From contig BTRK01000005.1 in the NCBI GenBank assembly GCA_036245805.1, positions 9,238,001-9,302,000 on the forward strand: a DNA stretch of 64,000 bases, written 5' to 3'. The notes beneath the pieces are model-generated. The model was not told the origin of the DNA. It worked only from the letters and a program-made list of their open reading frames with translations, and ran no database searches. This DNA comes from Pristionchus mayeri. Lineage: Eukaryota; Nematoda; Chromadorea; Rhabditida; Neodiplogasteridae. Positions 62,743 to 64,000 of this stretch are shown in pieces (position 1 is the first letter of the stretch; the number at the start of each line of letters is the position of its first letter). The position numbers were made by a program, and so were the translations under genes.

Positions 62743-64000
62743 TGGCTGAAAATGATTCTTTGGTGGCATATTAATGTGGTGATGGGTGTGAGAGGGAATG
62801 CTAACCTTCGACCTCACCAGGAGCGTAGATCATCCAGGAGTCGTTCATTGCATGGAATTTTCAAGTAATTCTCTTTGCTGAAAATGATTCTTTGGTTGCA
62901 TAGTAATGTGGTGATGGGTGTGAGAGGGAATGCTAACCATCGACCTCATCAGGAGCGTAGATCATCCAGGAGTCGTTCATTGCATGGAATTTTCAAGTAA
63001 TTCTCTTGGCTGAAAATGATTCTTTGGTGGCATAGTAATGTGGTGATGGGTGTGAGAGGGAATGCTAACCTTCGACCTCACCAGGAGCGTAGATCATCCA
63101 GGAGTCGTTCATTGCATGGAATTTTCAAGTAATTCTCTTGGCTGAAAATGATTCTTTGGTGGCATATTAATGTGGTGATGGGTGTGAGAGGGAATGCTAA
63201 CCTTCGACCTCACCAGGAGCGTAGATCATCCAGGAGTCGTTCATTGCATGGAATTTTCAAGTAATTCTCTTTGCTGAAAATGATTCTTTGGTTGCATAGT
63301 AATGTGGTGATGGGTGTGAGAGGGAATGCTAACCATCGACCTCATCAGGAGCGTAGATCATCCAGGAGTCGTTCATTGCATGGAATTTTCAAGTAATTCT
63401 CTTGGCTGAAAATGATTCTTTGGTGGCATAGTAATGTGGTGATGGGTGTGAGAGGGAATGCTAACCTTCGACCTCACCAGGAGCGTAGATCATCCAGGAG
63501 TCGTTCATTGCATGGAATTTTCAAGTAATTCTCTTTGCCGAAAATGATTCTTTGGTTGCATAGTAATGTGGTGATGGGTGTGAGAGGGAATGCTAACCAT
63601 CGACCTCATCAGGAGCGTAGATCATCCAGGAGTCGTTCATTTCATGGAATTTTCAAGTAATTCTCTTTGCTGAAAATGATTCTTTGGTTGCATAGTAATG
63701 TGGTGATGGGTGTGAGAGGGAATGATCACCATCGACCTCATCAGGAGCGTAGATCATCCAGGAGTCGTTCATTGCATGGAATTTTCAAGTAATTCTCTTG
63801 GCTGAAAATGATTCTTTGGTGGCATAGTAATGTGGTGATGGGTGTGAGAGGGAATGCTAACCTTCGACCTCACCAGGAGCGTAGATCATCCAGGAGTCGT
63901 TCATTGCATGGAATTTTCAAGTAATTCTCTTTGCTGAAAATGATTCTTTGGTTGCATAGTAATGTGGCGATGGGTGTGAGAGGGAATGCTAACCATCGAC
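62743..64000 (+). repeat. Right-edge monomers; array continues beyond the window
   Basis: Nine complete units and a 70-bp partial unit. GGCATATTAATG occurs at 62767 and 63163, three units apart, so a 3-monomer duplication (TGGCTG/TTGGTGGC/CCTTCG, plain, same) is likely. The partial unit at 63931 carries TGTGGCGATGG, as in the 10-mer HOR. Confidence 0.88.

Larger units (their letters stand above)
1..64000 (+). repeat. 132-bp tandem satellite array (whole window)
   Basis: The window is a single head-to-tail array of a 132-bp unit. Successive copies of the landmark GAAAATGATTCTTTGG fall 132 bp apart from base 53 to base 63937, with a net drift of only -4 bp that six one-base indels explain fully. 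There are 484 complete units between 47 and 63930, with partial units at both edges, so the array continues outside. Every unit is in the same orientation and no foreign sequence interrupts it. The consensus has about 35 G, 21 C, 34 A and 42 T (42% G+C). Arrays like this are typical of eukaryotic centromeric, pericentromeric or subtelomeric heterochromatin. The family is not one I recognise, and the chromosomal location is inferred from the repeat type alone, not seen. The plus strand is simply the strand on which the unit is described here. Confidence 0.99.

Noticed and set aside
1..64000. CRISPR array
   Set aside because: There are no unique spacers between constant repeats; the full 132-bp period is conserved and variation is at fixed sites. 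The unit is far longer than a CRISPR repeat.
1..64000. Assembly artefact by repeated collapse or copying of one read
   Set aside because: Blocks carry private substitutions and length variants consistent with nested duplication. Long-range offsets agree exactly with the mapped indels. Local copy number may still be wrong, especially at 59.4-62.7 kb.
1..64000. Transposon, tRNA, rRNA or unique gene embedded in the array
   Set aside because: The 132-bp register accounts for every base with only six one-base shifts, so there is no room for an insertion.
1..64000. Bacterial or viral origin with iterons or a repeat protein gene
   Set aside because: Iterons are short and few. A repeat protein gene would keep one long open frame, whereas nearly every unit here has an in-frame stop. 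An array of 484 or more units fits a eukaryotic satellite.

Overview
The whole 64 kb window is one uninterrupted, head-to-tail tandem array of a 132-bp satellite monomer. It holds 484 complete monomers plus a partial unit at each edge (bases 1-46 and 63931-64000). All units lie in the same orientation. I see no unique sequence, no gene, no RNA gene, no transposon and no inversion inside the array, and it runs off both ends. A long, nearly pure satellite like this points to a eukaryotic chromosome assembled from long reads, most plausibly centromeric, pericentromeric or other heterochromatic DNA. I do not recognise the monomer family and cannot name the species. The consensus is about 42% G+C, with three CpGs per unit.

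Length is remarkably fixed. I find only six length variants: five 131-bp units (at 839, 2158, 3081, 13508 and 13771) and one 133-bp unit (at 22086). From about 22.2 kb to the end the 132-bp register never slips. Variation is almost entirely a small set of recurrent substitutions (about 25 sites) combined in different ways, so each monomer can be typed. In this answer, unit position 1 is the first base of TTGCTGAAAATG.

Typing the monomers shows nested, patchy higher-order repeats (HORs) rather than one array-wide HOR. From left to right: a 2-mer (2553-3080) and a 9-mer (3872-6115); a 3-mer x3 (6248-7435); a mixed block (7436-10207); an 11-mer x2 (10208-13111); a mixed block with 5-mer and 4-mer duplications (13112-18389); a 9-mer x3 (18258-21821); a 12-mer/11-mer/9-mer/5-mer mosaic (22351-35022); a 2-mer (35947-36474); a 9-mer and 6-mer (36607-39906); a 4-mer x3 (40831-42414); a 9-mer x2 (43075-45450); a 12-mer (47167-50070); a 7-mer x2 (54559-56406); and a 10-mer plus 5-mer (59443-62742). 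Longer-range block copies are also visible, at offsets of 3300, 6204, 6732 and about 11350 bp.

The only long reading frames are artefacts of the period. Because 132 is divisible by 3, one plus-strand frame is open through each unit except for a single TAA, and a T-to-C change at that codon joins neighbouring units into 85- or 173-codon frames. I do not regard these as genes. The interest of the window is evolutionary: a readable record of unequal exchange and local amplification in a satellite array, plus variant-specific dyad symmetry and internal sub-repeats in the monomer.
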